Shown: piece after piece, positions 48,916 through 61,190 of the stretch
Layout of the letters: every line of letters starts with the position of its first letter
Position numbering within the stretch: position 1 is the first letter of the stretch
Assembly (NCBI RefSeq): GCF_000003815.2
Contig: NC_049993.1
Span: 9,217,182-9,281,181, forward strand
Length of the DNA stretch: 64,000 nucleotides
Reading direction: 5' to 3'
Source of the DNA: Branchiostoma floridae
Taxonomy: Eukaryota > Chordata > Leptocardii > Amphioxiformes > Branchiostomatidae
Made by a program: the position numbers and the translations under genes
Notes under the pieces: generated by a model
What the model saw: only the letters and a program-made list of their open reading frames with translations
The model's database searches: none
What the model was told of the DNA's origin: nothing

Positions 48916-49819
48916 CGTGAAAATCCACATGATTATCCAAGTATAATTGACGTACGTGGATGAGATGATATGTAGCAAACGTACCAATGCGATTGTATGG
49001 CTTTTGTAAAGCGTTGTGTTTTGTTGAGAGTTTCATACAAAATCGTACGGATGTTGGATATTGGAGAATTATTTTAAACCAATTTACACTCGCTTTTCTT
49101 ACGTTTTGAGTAGTGAGTGCAAAAGTGAGTACAAATTAGTTATTATGTAAAACAATTCTCCTATATCCTATATTCTGCCAACCCGATGAAATTATTTTTT
49201 TTACTTAAGGATGGTGTTTTTTGTGTCATTATCACGCATGTCATTGTATCCTTCCATAGACCTAGTTCTATGTTCCATTTCAGTTCACGTTTCACAAATC
49301 CTATAACACTAACATTATTTCTTGAAGTTTAATGTAGAAACGCATTAAGGAAATTATACCAAAATGATTTGATCGTTTACCTTTTGGTACGCTGACGCGA
49401 CAACTTGTGGAAGTAAGAAAAGTCACCCTATCCTTGGTAATTACTTTTAATTCTACACTTGATAAAGTCGAAAATATAATTCAACGTCCTTCCTTCACCA
49501 GTCATTTTTCAGGCTGGAATGATCTGACTGCAGTAGAACTCCCGGCGCCATTCCCGCTTTTGTCTCCTTATCTGTGCCCAGATGAGTCTCAGTGCCCCTG
49601 GCGCCACACAAAGCTGGGTTTTGATAGCCAGGGGTTATAACTGGTAGCATAAATATTCACTAAATGTTCACCGTGACTTTAAGTACTTGTCGTCGAGACG
49701 AAAGTTTGCGTCAAGGGAGACAGGGCGTCTAAAGGGTATGAAAGCTCAAAACTTTTTGATATTGATCCCGATGGCGTACACTTTCCCAACATTTAAGTAA
49801 TATACAGTGTAAGAGGGCG
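48916..49819. other. No feature recognised
   Basis: AT-rich non-coding sequence. A 77-codon plus-strand frame at 49407-49640 has no recognisable domain. Confidence 0.4.
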
Positions 49820-50027
49820 ATGTCACATAGGTCGTGCGGTCGTCGTACGATTTTGATGGCACAGAATTTAGAAGTAGGCCTCGACAGAACCAACCACCGA
49901 CATGGATACAAAACAGCATTTGTGTACCAAGACAGTCAAACTATGCAGGAGACGTACATTTTTGTACTCCAAAATGGCCGAAGTTAGCGATCGTACGACG
50001 ATCGCACGACCTATAGCTATGTGGTCG
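49820..50027 (+). mobile_element. MITE family B, copy 2
   Basis: It is homologous to 43087-43281 over its full length. TIRs: GTCACATAGGTCGTGCGGTC at the left; at the right the inverted ACCACATAGCTATAGGTCG has a 6-bp insertion. The interior shares ACAGAACCAACCA, CAGCATTTGTGTACCAAGAC and AGTTAGCGATCGTACG. It is non-coding. Confidence 0.75.
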
Positions 50028-50063
50028 CGTCCTGCACACACAGAGACACACCAAAACATTCAC

Positions 50064-50070
<7 letters not shown>

Positions 50071-50119
<49 letters not shown>
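50071..50119. repeat. (CA)n microsatellite
   Basis: About 24 uninterrupted CA units, preceded by imperfect CACA motifs from about 50036. Confidence 0.95.
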
Positions 50120-50121
<2 letters not shown>

Positions 50122-50520
50122 ATACAAGAAACCATGGAAAAGTTCTTTTTAAAATTTGCCCCGAAAAAGGGCATAATCATTAGTTTCCGTCATAAGCAAA
50201 GCAATAAATGTCACGTCAACCGGAAATAGGGCCCATAGTGTCAACACGTGTCAATCGCTAATGACGTCAAACTTCATACAACTCTCTTGACGAATTTATA
50301 AACATGTTTCCCTGAACGTTTGCCCTGCACTCTGCAGCATATCATATACCGTGGAAACAGCTGCAATACTACTGATAAGAAAAGGCCATGCGAACCAGCA
50401 TGGATTATGCTGTACCGTACGGGACAGATGGCTGTACATATGGGAAAGTTTCATACATTGGGAAGACCAACGTCATCAGTCTGTTTTTGCCTTCACCAAG
50501 AACGTCATGCTTTTGTGCTT

Positions 50521-50662
50521 TGACTGTGTTTGTGCATGTGTGTGTGTGTGTGCGTATGTGCGCGCGCGCGCGTGTGTGTGTGTGGATGTGTGTGCATAAG
50601 TACATGTGTGCATGTGTGTGTTTGTGTGTGTGTGTGGATTTGTGTGCATAAGTACATGTGTG

Positions 50663-50697
<35 letters not shown>

Positions 50698-50881
50698 ATT
50701 TGTGTGCATAAGTGCATGTGTGCATGTGTGTGGATGTGTGTGTGTGTGTGTGTGTGTGTGTGGATTTGTGTGCATAAGTACATGTGTGCATGTGTGTGTG
50801 TGTATGTGTGTATGAGCACGTGTGTATTTGCGTCTTTGTGTGTGTGCGTGTGTTTGTGTAGGTGCGTTTTTGTGCGTGTGC

Positions 50882-50933
<52 letters not shown>

Positions 50934-50934
50934 A
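50521..50934. repeat. Complex (TG)n array with nested larger unit
   Basis: The array is mostly TG. Four copies of a longer unit, TGGATKTGTGTGCATAAGTR followed by CATGTGTGCATG, start at about 50583, 50635, 50695 and 50761. Their spacing (52, 60, 66 bp) varies with the TG number between them. Open frames of 128-160 codons here are products of the repeat. Confidence 0.95.
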
Positions 50935-51066
50935 CAGTTTATTTCAATAAGCTGAGAATGAATCCCTACGAAATTTGGTATGTACATGTAGGTAGAAGTC
51001 GAAAAATACGAAGGTCAAGTTCTATTTTATTAGGCCACCTAGCGGCTTTATATGGTACGGCACTGT
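50935..51066 (+). mobile_element. Dispersed repeat attached to TG array, copy 1
   Basis: Directly after the TG array, phrases matching the 60.9-kb copy occur in the same order: AATTTGGTATGT, GGTAGAAGTCGAAAA, ACGAAGGTCAAGTTC, CCTAGCGGCTT, GGTACGGCA. The class is not known. Confidence 0.6.
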
Positions 51067-52097
51067 AGGTGCGGAATAACAGCGTTGTCAAACGTTTCCT
51101 CTATTTCTTAGATCCTCTCTTTTTCAACAAAAGCAGTAATTTTATTCCGATGATTATTTGGGGTTTTACTCGAACTTAACAGCCTTATAGCCAACTGGAT
51201 AATATAGCTTAACTACACTTTGACGATACAACAAACATTCGGACGACGTTTTCTCTAAAATCAGCTGTCTACTGTATATATCAGAATCTACTGATAGTTA
51301 CACACTACTCCAGCTTCTCACAGCATGTTTTCATGCCAACCAATGGTAGCGACCCGCGTCGAAAGATTCTTAAGTTAAATCTCCAAACCCTGCAGCGTTG
51401 ATAGTGGTATTTGGGTGAGATCTGCCGTAAATTTCACAAATGTCTCTGAGATAACCGATAACGAAGGCAATTATTTTCACTAAGAGGCGGATTGATAACC
51501 ACTGGGCGTATCTGTACGTCAGCTAAACCGTTTATTCCCAGTTGATTCTGATGATGAATGTCTGACTTACAGTATCACGTTTCGTTTAGCACAAAAGCTT
51601 CAGAGGAAAGTGAGAGATTATATAAGTGCGCATGGACAGGCATTGGAAGAGAGCATTGACCACATAAGTCTAGAAAGCGTTTAACTAAATGGAACTGTGG
51701 AGTAAAGAGTAACTTGATGTTGACCCTCATACCAATCTATCAAATGTTTGAAATGAAATCCTTCCCCTCCCCCAAATATAACTCTTTGTACTTGAGAGTC
51801 GTTAAGGGAACATTTCCAGTCGCGTGAATCATCATAGTCTCCCTCAACTGCCACAGATATTGGGTATATAGTATACATTGTATGTGTATGGAGGACATCT
51901 TGTATTTGGGCAATGGTTGCACTTCCGTTGTTCTTCATAGCTGGTCATTGGAAGAAGTCATTGGCACGTACGTCTTCACGTTTTGCCGACATCGTGGCTA
52001 GTAAAAGGATAACTTGATATTGATTCGTCTTTGATTACTCTATAAAAGTGGAGCAGACATGCATTTCGGTATGACCAGAATTATCATATCATTAGTC
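51067..52097. other. No feature recognised
   Basis: AT-rich non-coding sequence. Confidence 0.4.
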
Positions 52098-52220
52098 GAT
52101 GAAGGTTAGACATCCAGGTAATAAAAACAGCCAATTAGCAACTACTCGAGCAAATGGATATAATTTTGGAAACGGTCAGACGTTTCAGACAACCATCCGG
52201 TGTCTTTCGTCTGTGACACT
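52098..52220 (-). mobile_element. Solo arm of the fold-back family with hammerhead-like core
   Basis: It matches one arm of the 1495-1697 element: GGTTAGACATCCAGGT at one end and, on the minus strand, CAGACGA, a hairpin of the form GACA/TGTC around CGGATG, then GAAACGTC (52183-52213). No inverted partner is visible nearby, so this is a single arm or a truncated copy. Confidence 0.55.
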
Positions 52221-54532
52221 AATATAATATCAAAAGGACATATGTTTTAATGGGTCTGTACTGCAGATTGGGAATATGCACATACATTATTTATGATCTC
52301 GTGGCTCCATCTCGGGTGTTTTTGCGGATTGGTATCCTTTATCTGTACGAACTGGACAAAGGAAACAAGTCATCCTTAGAAATAAAAATGTCCAGTGCCA
52401 TAAAAATCAACACCAGGCATACCGTCGCTGACTTCAATCGTTATTGCCTCCGTGGAAAATCGAAGTATTGTTTTGAGTGCCTCTTTTTTTCTCTCCCATA
52501 AAGGGACTTTGATACTTGTAACATATGTATTTTTTATCAATTAAGTGCCATGATTCATTTAAGTGGTAGTTTCATGCTTGTTGCATGAGTAAGTTGATTT
52601 CGTATATAACTATGCATAGAGTATGTAACGTTAAATGTTTGCGTGAATATAATTAGAATATTTGGTTGAGGCATGAGGTCTCCAACCTCTTATTCCGACA
52701 TATCATCGACCGCTGCCTGCTGTCATATAGCCCTTACGACCGCTGTGGTCATTGGCCGTGTGTGAGTGAGTTCTGTACTCGAAATATATCACTGGTAAGA
52801 CGGTTTGAATCTCAGCCATAGCCACGTATTAAAGGAGTTAGCGGCCTTTTGCTTATTCATCTGAAACCTCCAATTTTAATACTTCAGAAAGTGTAGTCTA
52901 AGTTTACCGGACAGGACACATCTTTGTTCGAACAGTTTCTTGAGACATTTCCAGAACATTGACATATATGTATAAGGCATATACTGAATAAATGATGATT
53001 CTGTGAAACTCACTGCCTTCCACCTGCAGGGTGGCGGACAGGTAGTGGCGGTAATGTGCACTATGTTGTTCGCTAAGTTGTAGAGTGACTCCTCAGAGCA
53101 TGGATGACATTGAAGTTAACAGCGGAAGTCATTGACAAACCGCGGGAGTCGACGTAGGACCTGGTGATAATTCCATTAAGTAGCATGCTGGGACAGTCTG
53201 GTCGTTTATCACACACTCTACGGGAACGACGTCCCGGACGAATAAAAAGTTTTCAAACGTTTCTAAAATGTAACAGCTTCTTTTAGAACATGCATTTCTT
53301 TAAATATTGCGTCCAGTTCACCCTTCTTCTTCGTCCTTGACATCTTATGTAGAGGAAAACTATCAATCATACCTTCCAGGTTTTCAGAAGAAAAATATAA
53401 AGTGTGATCATGCATTAATAGATGGTTAAGTTTCCCACGTACTTTTCTATCCTACTCTTAAGGTCTCGTGGTTCCGTCAGTAAGACGGATGATCATCTCT
53501 CCTTCCCCACCCCCTCAGACGCGCATGACGCCATTAAGGTTCATCTGATTGCAGGTTGATGGCAGGTTAGGTATGACAATGAATAACCGATGCAGGCAAC
53601 TTTTACTTAACTACGATTTCTGACAAAGTAACAAAGAACTTTACCCCCTTGTACTCAACTTGCCTTTCGGGAAGTAACAGCTAGGTACCTTTAGAACTTT
53701 CTTCGCCAGGGTAGTTTTCCTTTCTATTTGATGGTTACATTTCTGTGCCTTTCAGTGCTCAATAACCTAATCACATTGACGGTTCCCTTTAGCATATTTT
53801 AGGTTGCGGGGCTGCAATTTGTCATCTTGATGTGATTAGACTGTTAGAAGCCCTAGAGAGGCCCGTGGATAGACTATCGTCCATTAGTCCTGATGTAGTT
53901 GGTCACATATAATTTTGCAAGTCCGTTCTTTACGCTGGTCAAATCTTTATCGACTCTTCTGCTTAGTCAAACACCGAGGAAAATGGGAAAATCAATCCTG
54001 GGACGAAATTTCATCAGAAGGCGGCACAGCATGGTAATAAATGGCACAGAAATCGATTGAGTGACTCCGAGTGTTCTCACGAACGCTGTCATCTCTCTAA
54101 ACCTCCGCCATGCATCACAGGCCCACCTTTGTTCCCGTCCCACTCATCGTACATGCGGAGGCGGGACGCTGTTGTCATCGGTACTGTGGAAGGCTTTTTG
54201 TTGTCAGATAACACACACCAATACCAGACCCAGACGCTCATCCAAGGTCAGATGGTAATACTGTATCGCTGGTAGATTCATCCGCGGAATGGAAAACACG
54301 TCATTGAGTAAATTGGTTTGAAGAGGAGGTAATCCCACAGGGAGACGTTATTAGTTTATCCTGCCGACGGTAAGTCGATTACAGGTAAAACATAATCCCG
54401 TAAGATGCGCTTGAGTCTAGGATTTCGTCTGATACATTTCATGTCAATACTAGTCGCTAATTATCAAAGTTTAGATGCAGCAACCATGCCGATCAGTTTC
54501 GCAGAGAACGGAAATGTGTCAAAGAAACTAGG
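52221..54532. other. No feature recognised
   Basis: Non-coding sequence. Near 52745-52810 weak A-box and B-box-like motifs hint at a decayed SINE head but are not convincing. Confidence 0.4.
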
Positions 54533-54948
54533 TTACCATGTCCATGACGTCACAGAACCAAGGATACCGTATCCATTACGTCAGATGAGCAATGGTATCA
54601 TGTCCACTACGTCACAGAGCTCATGGTACCATGACTATTACGTCACAGAAACCAAGTAACCATGTCCCTTATGTCAAAGAACCCATAACACCATGTTCAC
54701 TAAGCCCAAGAAGGGCTCAGGATACATTAATCATTACATCGCAGAACCCATGGTACTTTTCTATTACGTCATAACGGCACCATGCCTACTACTTTACAGA
54801 ACCCATTCACAGAACCCAGGGTAGCATGCCCACTACGTTAAAGAACCCAGTGTTTCATGTTCACTTTGCCAAACAACGAGAATATATTGAACACTAATTA
54901 AATCACAAAGCCATGAATACCATGACCATCATGTCACAGAACCCACGA
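54533..54948. repeat. Diverged minisatellite, 31-bp unit, about 13 copies
   Basis: The first units read TACCATGTCCATGACGTCAC followed by AGAACCAAGGA. Later ones drift, but the period stays close to 31 bp, and the last clear unit is at 54918-54948. Five units retain ACGTCA, the first as a full TGACGTCA. Confidence 0.8.
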
Positions 54949-57900
54949 TTCATAAACTCAAACCCAGAGGGTACGACGGCTAGTTACCATACCACAGAGA
55001 AAACGAAGAGTGGGAAATGTAGGTATGGATCTGTGGGGAACTCTTCGATTAAATCAAGTCTTGGCTGCACGATCGCGATCGATACAGCTCTTGTGATTAA
55101 AGTTGCGCGTGTTGGCCACGGAGGTCGAAGATTAATCTATTTGTAGGTGCTCGCTATGTAAGAAGCGTCCAGGGGGATCTTTTCAACACAAATCAGACAA
55201 ACTCTGGGAGAGTGATAACCTGACCACTGTTTCACTGATGCTACATAAAAACAGTCCAGACAACTTTATGCATCATTAATTTATACATTCCGGATGTTTA
55301 ATGAAAAAAAACCCATCACAAAACAGAATGATGTACAAAGTAAGCTTTAGAATATCAATCGGGCTAATCTACCATTTATACTCCTGTCACATTATCCACG
55401 ATCTTCGGGTGTATCGATGGAAGATTGGCCATATTTAAGATTGACAGAGTGTTGCGCGTATTTTTCACCTGAAAACCGTCCCTGTCACATATAAGCCATG
55501 CTTTGTACCTTGAACAATTGTTGTGCAATTAACTTATTATTATAAGCGAGGCTCCGGCGATTGCCGCAGAATCGTCGTCCGATCGATTTTCGACAAATGT
55601 GACAGGGGTACTACAAAGTTTTCTCCTTATTCAAAGATATGATCAAATGCCGTAAGTATGCGCAAGTACGACAGGGACCATAACTGTACGGAAAACACTG
55701 ATAGAGCACGACAAGATAATATCTGCGAAAGTTAAACAAGTTTGCTGTTTTATGCATACCCTCACTCTTTGCGATTCTTTCCTTCATCTCCGTGTCCTCG
55801 AGGGACGAACTTGCCTTTTTCTTATCTTATCTCCCAAGGGTTTATTGGTGCTTCTTATTATGCAAATGAAGCTTTACTTGGTGAGGATTAAGGAAAATAA
55901 AACCTGGAGCATGCATGTTTCATTCAAGTGCAAAGGGGTAACTGTTTTATCCTGCCTTGCAGCGAAATACACTCATCCGCATGGAACGGTCTAGGGTGGG
56001 GATAAAATGGCGGCATTCCACAGTGAGCAGTTTGGTCTGAGCATGTAATAATTTTATAACTGCAATTGTGATTGTTCAGAGTGTGCCGAATTGCTTAATT
56101 GAAATGTGTGTACAGTCAATGATGCTCGAGGCAAACTGTTGTCTGTATCCAAGATGGGAAATACATGTGGCGCCAGTGAAATCTCTTGCTTTCAAGTACA
56201 GATGCCTCGCTGCCTAGCTGTCAAAACAAAGCTGAAATGAGAAAAAACTAGAAACCCACATACTTTTTGGTAGTCTAATGACTTTCCACAGAGGACATCA
56301 AGTAATCGTAAAGTGAAAAGACGGGGTTCATGGGACTTTGTTGTCATCCTTAATGTGTGGTGAAGCAGCTTTAATGTTGCATTAGCTCCAGACTCTATGT
56401 CCATGTACATATTCATAGACTAGCTTTCAGCATCAAGAAACAGACATGTCTAAGTCAACACTATAGATATCACTAGTCCGGGACTGTAGGGGAAGGATGA
56501 TAAAACTGTGTAATATGTATGCAAAATAGGGATATCCGTCGTATCAACAGTAAAGCAATCGTTATTTCAAACCGCCTGTTTGAATTATACTTTCCAAACA
56601 AATTGAATTCCAGCGACAGAACCTAAGATCAAAACGCTCCATGTAAGGCTGTACCCAGTCCCACTCAGACGGGATTTCCTATCTTAGTATCCAGTGGCCA
56701 TGTGTGCACCGGGGTGCCCTTTGCTTGGAGTTCAGTTCCAAATCTCTTGGATAAAAGGATTCATGGCCTAAAGCATGACTACCATCGAGCCATAATATAG
56801 CGTGTTGTAGCTGAAGTAATACACGGTATCTACAAAACAAATCTAATTCCATAATGCAGTGCTTAATGTAAGTCCTATTTCTCCTCTTTGGCCTTGACAG
56901 ACAACAAGAATAACAACCAAGCAGAAGAGAGCGTCTTTCTCACATGGCGATGTTATACATGAACATGGAATCTTAACATATCTGTATCATATAGCTGCAA
57001 GCTGACATAGCCACCACTTAATTTATGAAAATTCTATAACTTAAATATAATCTATCTGGTCTAGCTGAATGAAACCAATCAGAATACCAACATCATTAAC
57101 GGGCCCTTGGCAATACACACTACCTTGATGAGCAGATCCATCGGCAATGGCATGGGTTCATAACACCAGATGTTGTTCTAACCACCAGCTAAATGACTGC
57201 ACCGTCCTATACACTGTGATCATCGCTCTTACCTATATCGCATCCTAACAGAGCTTTCATTACAGTTTTATTGCCATAGTGCTCGTAGGTTAACACCCTT
57301 TTGCGCCATACACATAATCCCATAACACCGTAACTTTGACATTTCGGCTATCCTGAAATAATAGAAAACACGATTCCCCTATTACAGCCATATACAGGTA
57401 ATCCTGTATAGTCCTTTTCGGTCAGAAATGCAATTTCGACGCCCGAAAAGTAGACTTGCACGAGCCTTTTCTGTCAATCTTATATAACTAGCTTCAAAGA
57501 TGACGTCATAGACGAGAGATCTTCGTCATTTCGTTGTACTTTGCAATTTGCAACGGTTCACAGCTTTCAACAATGGTATCAATGAATAGCTGTCTACAGG
57601 AAAGGGATTGGCATGTATACACTTTTATCACAAGCCTGTACTAATAGTCTACTCATGGGACACCTTACAAATGTTATGTATGTAAAAGTATGTCTTTTCC
57701 AAAACTTCCGAACCTCTTTTAAAACTTCAGCAACTCTTCGAGAGGATTCGTTATTGATTCTTTGTCGGATTAGGGGGAACACGGCCGCCTGCGCCCGGTC
57801 GATAAATGAAATATCTGGTACATTTGTACCCAGCTCGCCTACAAGGCACAGGTGATTACTTTTTTGAAGTGTTCTGCCAACTACGATAAGAATGATAGAT

Positions 57901-58896
57901 TTTGTGTAATTCAATATGGTGGTCTTTCTGTCAGAAAGACAGTACATTCGTGCCGTATCGGACATAATAAATGAAGAAAAAATGAAGAAAAAAACGACGA
58001 CTACGCCGAACTTGAGAAGCCATGATGACGCTCATGTACATGTACAGTACTGATATTGAGTGTCAAAGTTTCTGAGTTTTTCTCCTCCTTGATAAGGCAT
58101 CTGTTCATTCCACTTTGGGTTTATATTGATCCTACATCGAATTCACGTCGTCCTGTAATACAATGTGTAAAATAACAGATTTCCTTTGCGATATAACATC
58201 ATATCATATAGTATGACAACAGCATTAGTAGCGCTGTTTTTGTTTGCGAACTTCTGTATGCATGATCAAATCCCAAAGACACGTGAACTTCAATGCAGGA
58301 GCCCGATTGGAAAAAAGACGTTAAGGATGCTCTAGAAATACTCGGTTACAAGCTTGACATTGACGTTCTTTCACTATGGAGATCGTTTGCCAGGTAGTCC
58401 ATGGTAGATTTTTAGCGTATAAAGTCAATCCATAGGTTTGGGGAGTCAAATATGAATCTGAGTGTTTCTCTTGATGAAATTGGCGACATATAGAGCTGTC
58501 GATGGAAGGATGCCTACTATAGAGCTGTATCTAAGTTCCATCTTGTTTAATTCCTCTGCGGGCTAAGTAAATATAAAGGAGTTAAAAGCACATGTATTTC
58601 ACCTATCAGAAATGGCACCTTTGTTCTACGCTCTGGGTACAGTTTCGTTACTAGGAAGTCAATGGAAAATACAAAATGTCATTAAATGTTCTTGAGGAAT
58701 ATTAGATAAAAAGGATATCTAATATTAGCGGGCGACCTAATTAAGATATATATAATTCAGTAGTTTGACGCCTTCGCAATCTTCTAACAGACTATACAGT
58801 CGGTGTTGATATATTGATTGTCATGCAGGATTGTGCTTGAATAATGGAGTAGGTTCGCCAATGTCGTTAACCACGACGTTAGGTCTAAGAAGGGTC
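54949..58896. other. Mostly featureless sequence
   Basis: No supported gene. The 123-codon minus-strand frame at 57594-57965 has no domain and is within chance. An inverted repeat, AATATTAGAT and its complement, lies at about 58697-58725. Confidence 0.4.
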
Positions 58897-59034
58897 GTCT
58901 AATGGAATTTTTTAGCACCAGATCCAACTCTAGACAAAATTATGTCCAATGGAATTTTTCCGCACCAGATCCAACTCTAGACAAAATTATGTCCAATGGA
59001 ATTTTTCCGCACCAGATCCAACTCTAGACAAAAT
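58897..59034. repeat. Tandem triplication, 47-bp unit
   Basis: Units start at 58897, 58944 and 58991, each GTCYAATGGAATTTTTYMGC then ACCAGATCCAACTCTAGACA. Units 2 and 3 are identical until the last few bases; unit 1 differs at a few sites, so the last duplication is recent. Confidence 0.95.
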
Positions 59035-60861
59035 GGGGTACAAGTTAGCTGGCTATGTATCATACTGATTCAATGAATAAACCATCACGCTCAGTGGTTT
59101 GTAATTGTAGATAAAGGAACGTACCAGGCATCGTAAATCTCTTTGCAATTGCTATTGATGGCGCATATAGATGCAAGGTTTTGTTAAAGGTTAGGTGAAA
59201 TTCTTCATGTCATATTGTATAGGTCATTGGAATGATCACGATTTTGAAATTCGCTGTCTGCAAGTACGCCCCATACGCGCCCTTCGCCATAATACCCACC
59301 CACGCCACACCTGTGTCCTATTTGCTCCAATTCGCATATGCATCGGTAGGCCTGGATTCCTGTTTTTTCCGTCGCTGTGTCAATGACCTTTGATGATTTT
59401 CAAGAGTTCGAGCTTTCTCGAAAGGAACCTTTGGAACGTACTTTATGATATCAATGTAAATTACTCTTCGCCAATGCTGAACTTCACCCTAAAGTTTGTT
59501 CCCACGGGCTCTTCTCGATACAAGTCAACGCTGATAGTTCTTGCTCTGCATCTCATTGACCAGTAGTTCAGCAACAGATATCCGCACTGCCCTGTCCTTT
59601 TTGACACTTCGCTGGTGTATTTCTATGCGATGTTGAATAGATATGATAAAATGTGAGTAGAGGGCAGGAAGGGAGGATGTAGTAAAACTACGATAAGTTG
59701 TTACCGTATCCCTGCAGGGCTGTATGCCAGGTGCCGGATGGTTGAAAGCTCCTGACTTTGAGACGGACAGACTGTTAAGCTTAAAGCCTTTAATATCTGA
59801 AGGATTGGGAGGGGTTGAAGTACTGTAGTTGGTGGTAACAGTGTATCATACAGCAAATAATCTTTGAGCATGTTTTCTTCGCAACAGTTGTAGGAAGGTG
59901 GAATCACTCGATCAAGTGTCTGATTCCTACCGTTGCTGTAGAGTGTCCATGGTTTGCTGTTCGTTCATATACTGTATACTTTGTCCAACGGTGGCTGTAT
60001 GTGTGCCTTTCTCGCAAAGCAATGTATAAATGGACGGTGACTGTTTCCGGAAATAAGCAGTTGTACTCTGACTCCATCTGACTAAATAAGTGTATGGCAT
60101 TCACGTGCCGTGACGTCAGGGAATATGTGGTAATTGACACGAAATAACGACCACGCACGTCCTAAATGTTCTACATCAAAGTTGAAGATATTTCTCTGCA
60201 CGTTTTAAATCAGAATAAGATTCTCCAAATGACTATATATTTACAGTATAAGTTTGAATTATGAACAACCTAACTCCATCTATCCCGAATACGTCGCCGT
60301 CATTATCTGTCAGCTGTATTTTCATCTTTTCCTTCCAAATCCTGAAAGCTTCCACGGGAGGCACTCAAGCTTACGGTACCTCTCCATTTCCCCGTGCACC
60401 TTTCCCGGGCTTAAGACTTTCCCATACCCTGAAGGTGCTACTTAAGCACTAACAGCGCATTTAGGAACATGCCGCGGGCCACCTAGTGTACTTCGCATGA
60501 CTTTCCTTTTCATCTTTAAAATAATAAACAGCGCTTTATTTCCCCTATGGCTCTGCTAAAACACGCCCTATGCATTATATACTTCCCTTTTTATAAGGTC
60601 CACGTACTCTATGTTAACGTTACAATTACTACTTTATTTTGCCACACGTAAACCTTTATCCATGGGTGGAACACACAGTCATTGGAACTCGAGTCATGAC
60701 GTGAATCTTGAAACGTCCAAAAAGTTCAATGGTTATGCTGATTTGAAAGTATGGCTATCCGTCGCCATATATATATATAAGGCGTATATTTATTTACTTA
60801 TTATTATTATTACCTTTGCTTACCTTTGCCAGAATGGCTAAGGTTATGTTTTGGGCTTGTG
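59035..60861. other. No feature recognised
   Basis: Non-coding sequence with short TA and ATT microsatellite runs near 60768 and 60803. Confidence 0.4.
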
Positions 60862-61190
60862 AGTCTGTGTGTGTGTCTGTGTGTGTGTCTGTGTGTGTGT
60901 CTGTCTGTTAACAGCATAACTCGAGAAGCCTTGGATGTATCCCGATAATATTTGGTAGGTGGGTAGGGGTCGGGAAAACGAAGGTCAAGTTCGATAATGG
61001 GCCCCCTAGCGGCTTGCTTAGGTACTGCAGCAGAACATCAATTTTTGATATCTCGTGTTCTGGACATGCTGTGATCATGATTTTTGAGTGGTAGATAGCC
61101 CTCGAGGCAGAGAGTAAGTGCTGTGAGTTTGGGCCCCCTAGCGGCTTTTTTGGAACTGCAGGCGCCGGTTTCCTTTCAAACTTTGGATGA
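60862..61190 (+). mobile_element. Dispersed repeat attached to GT array, copy 2
   Basis: It starts with (GTGTGTGTCT)n at 60866-60905, then CATAACTCGAGAAGCCTTGG, ATATTTGGTAGGTGGGTAGG, ACGAAGGTCAAGTTC and CCCCCTAGCGGCTT. A second, partial module with CCCCCTAGCGGCTT follows near 61136. It shares order and phrases with 50935-51066 and leads straight into the octamer-rich array. Confidence 0.65.

Noticed and set aside
49407-49640. 77-codon plus-strand frame
   Set aside because: No motif and no clear splice sites; chance is sufficient.
50388-50987. Open frames of up to 160 codons rich in His/Thr or Cys/Val
   Set aside because: They are translations of the TG/CA repeat in several frames on both strands, not genes.
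52745-52815. SINE head
   Set aside because: Only weak A-box and B-box matches with no recognisable body.
57594-57965. 123-codon minus-strand frame
   Set aside because: It looks soluble and protein-like at places but has no domain, no splice context and is within chance expectation.
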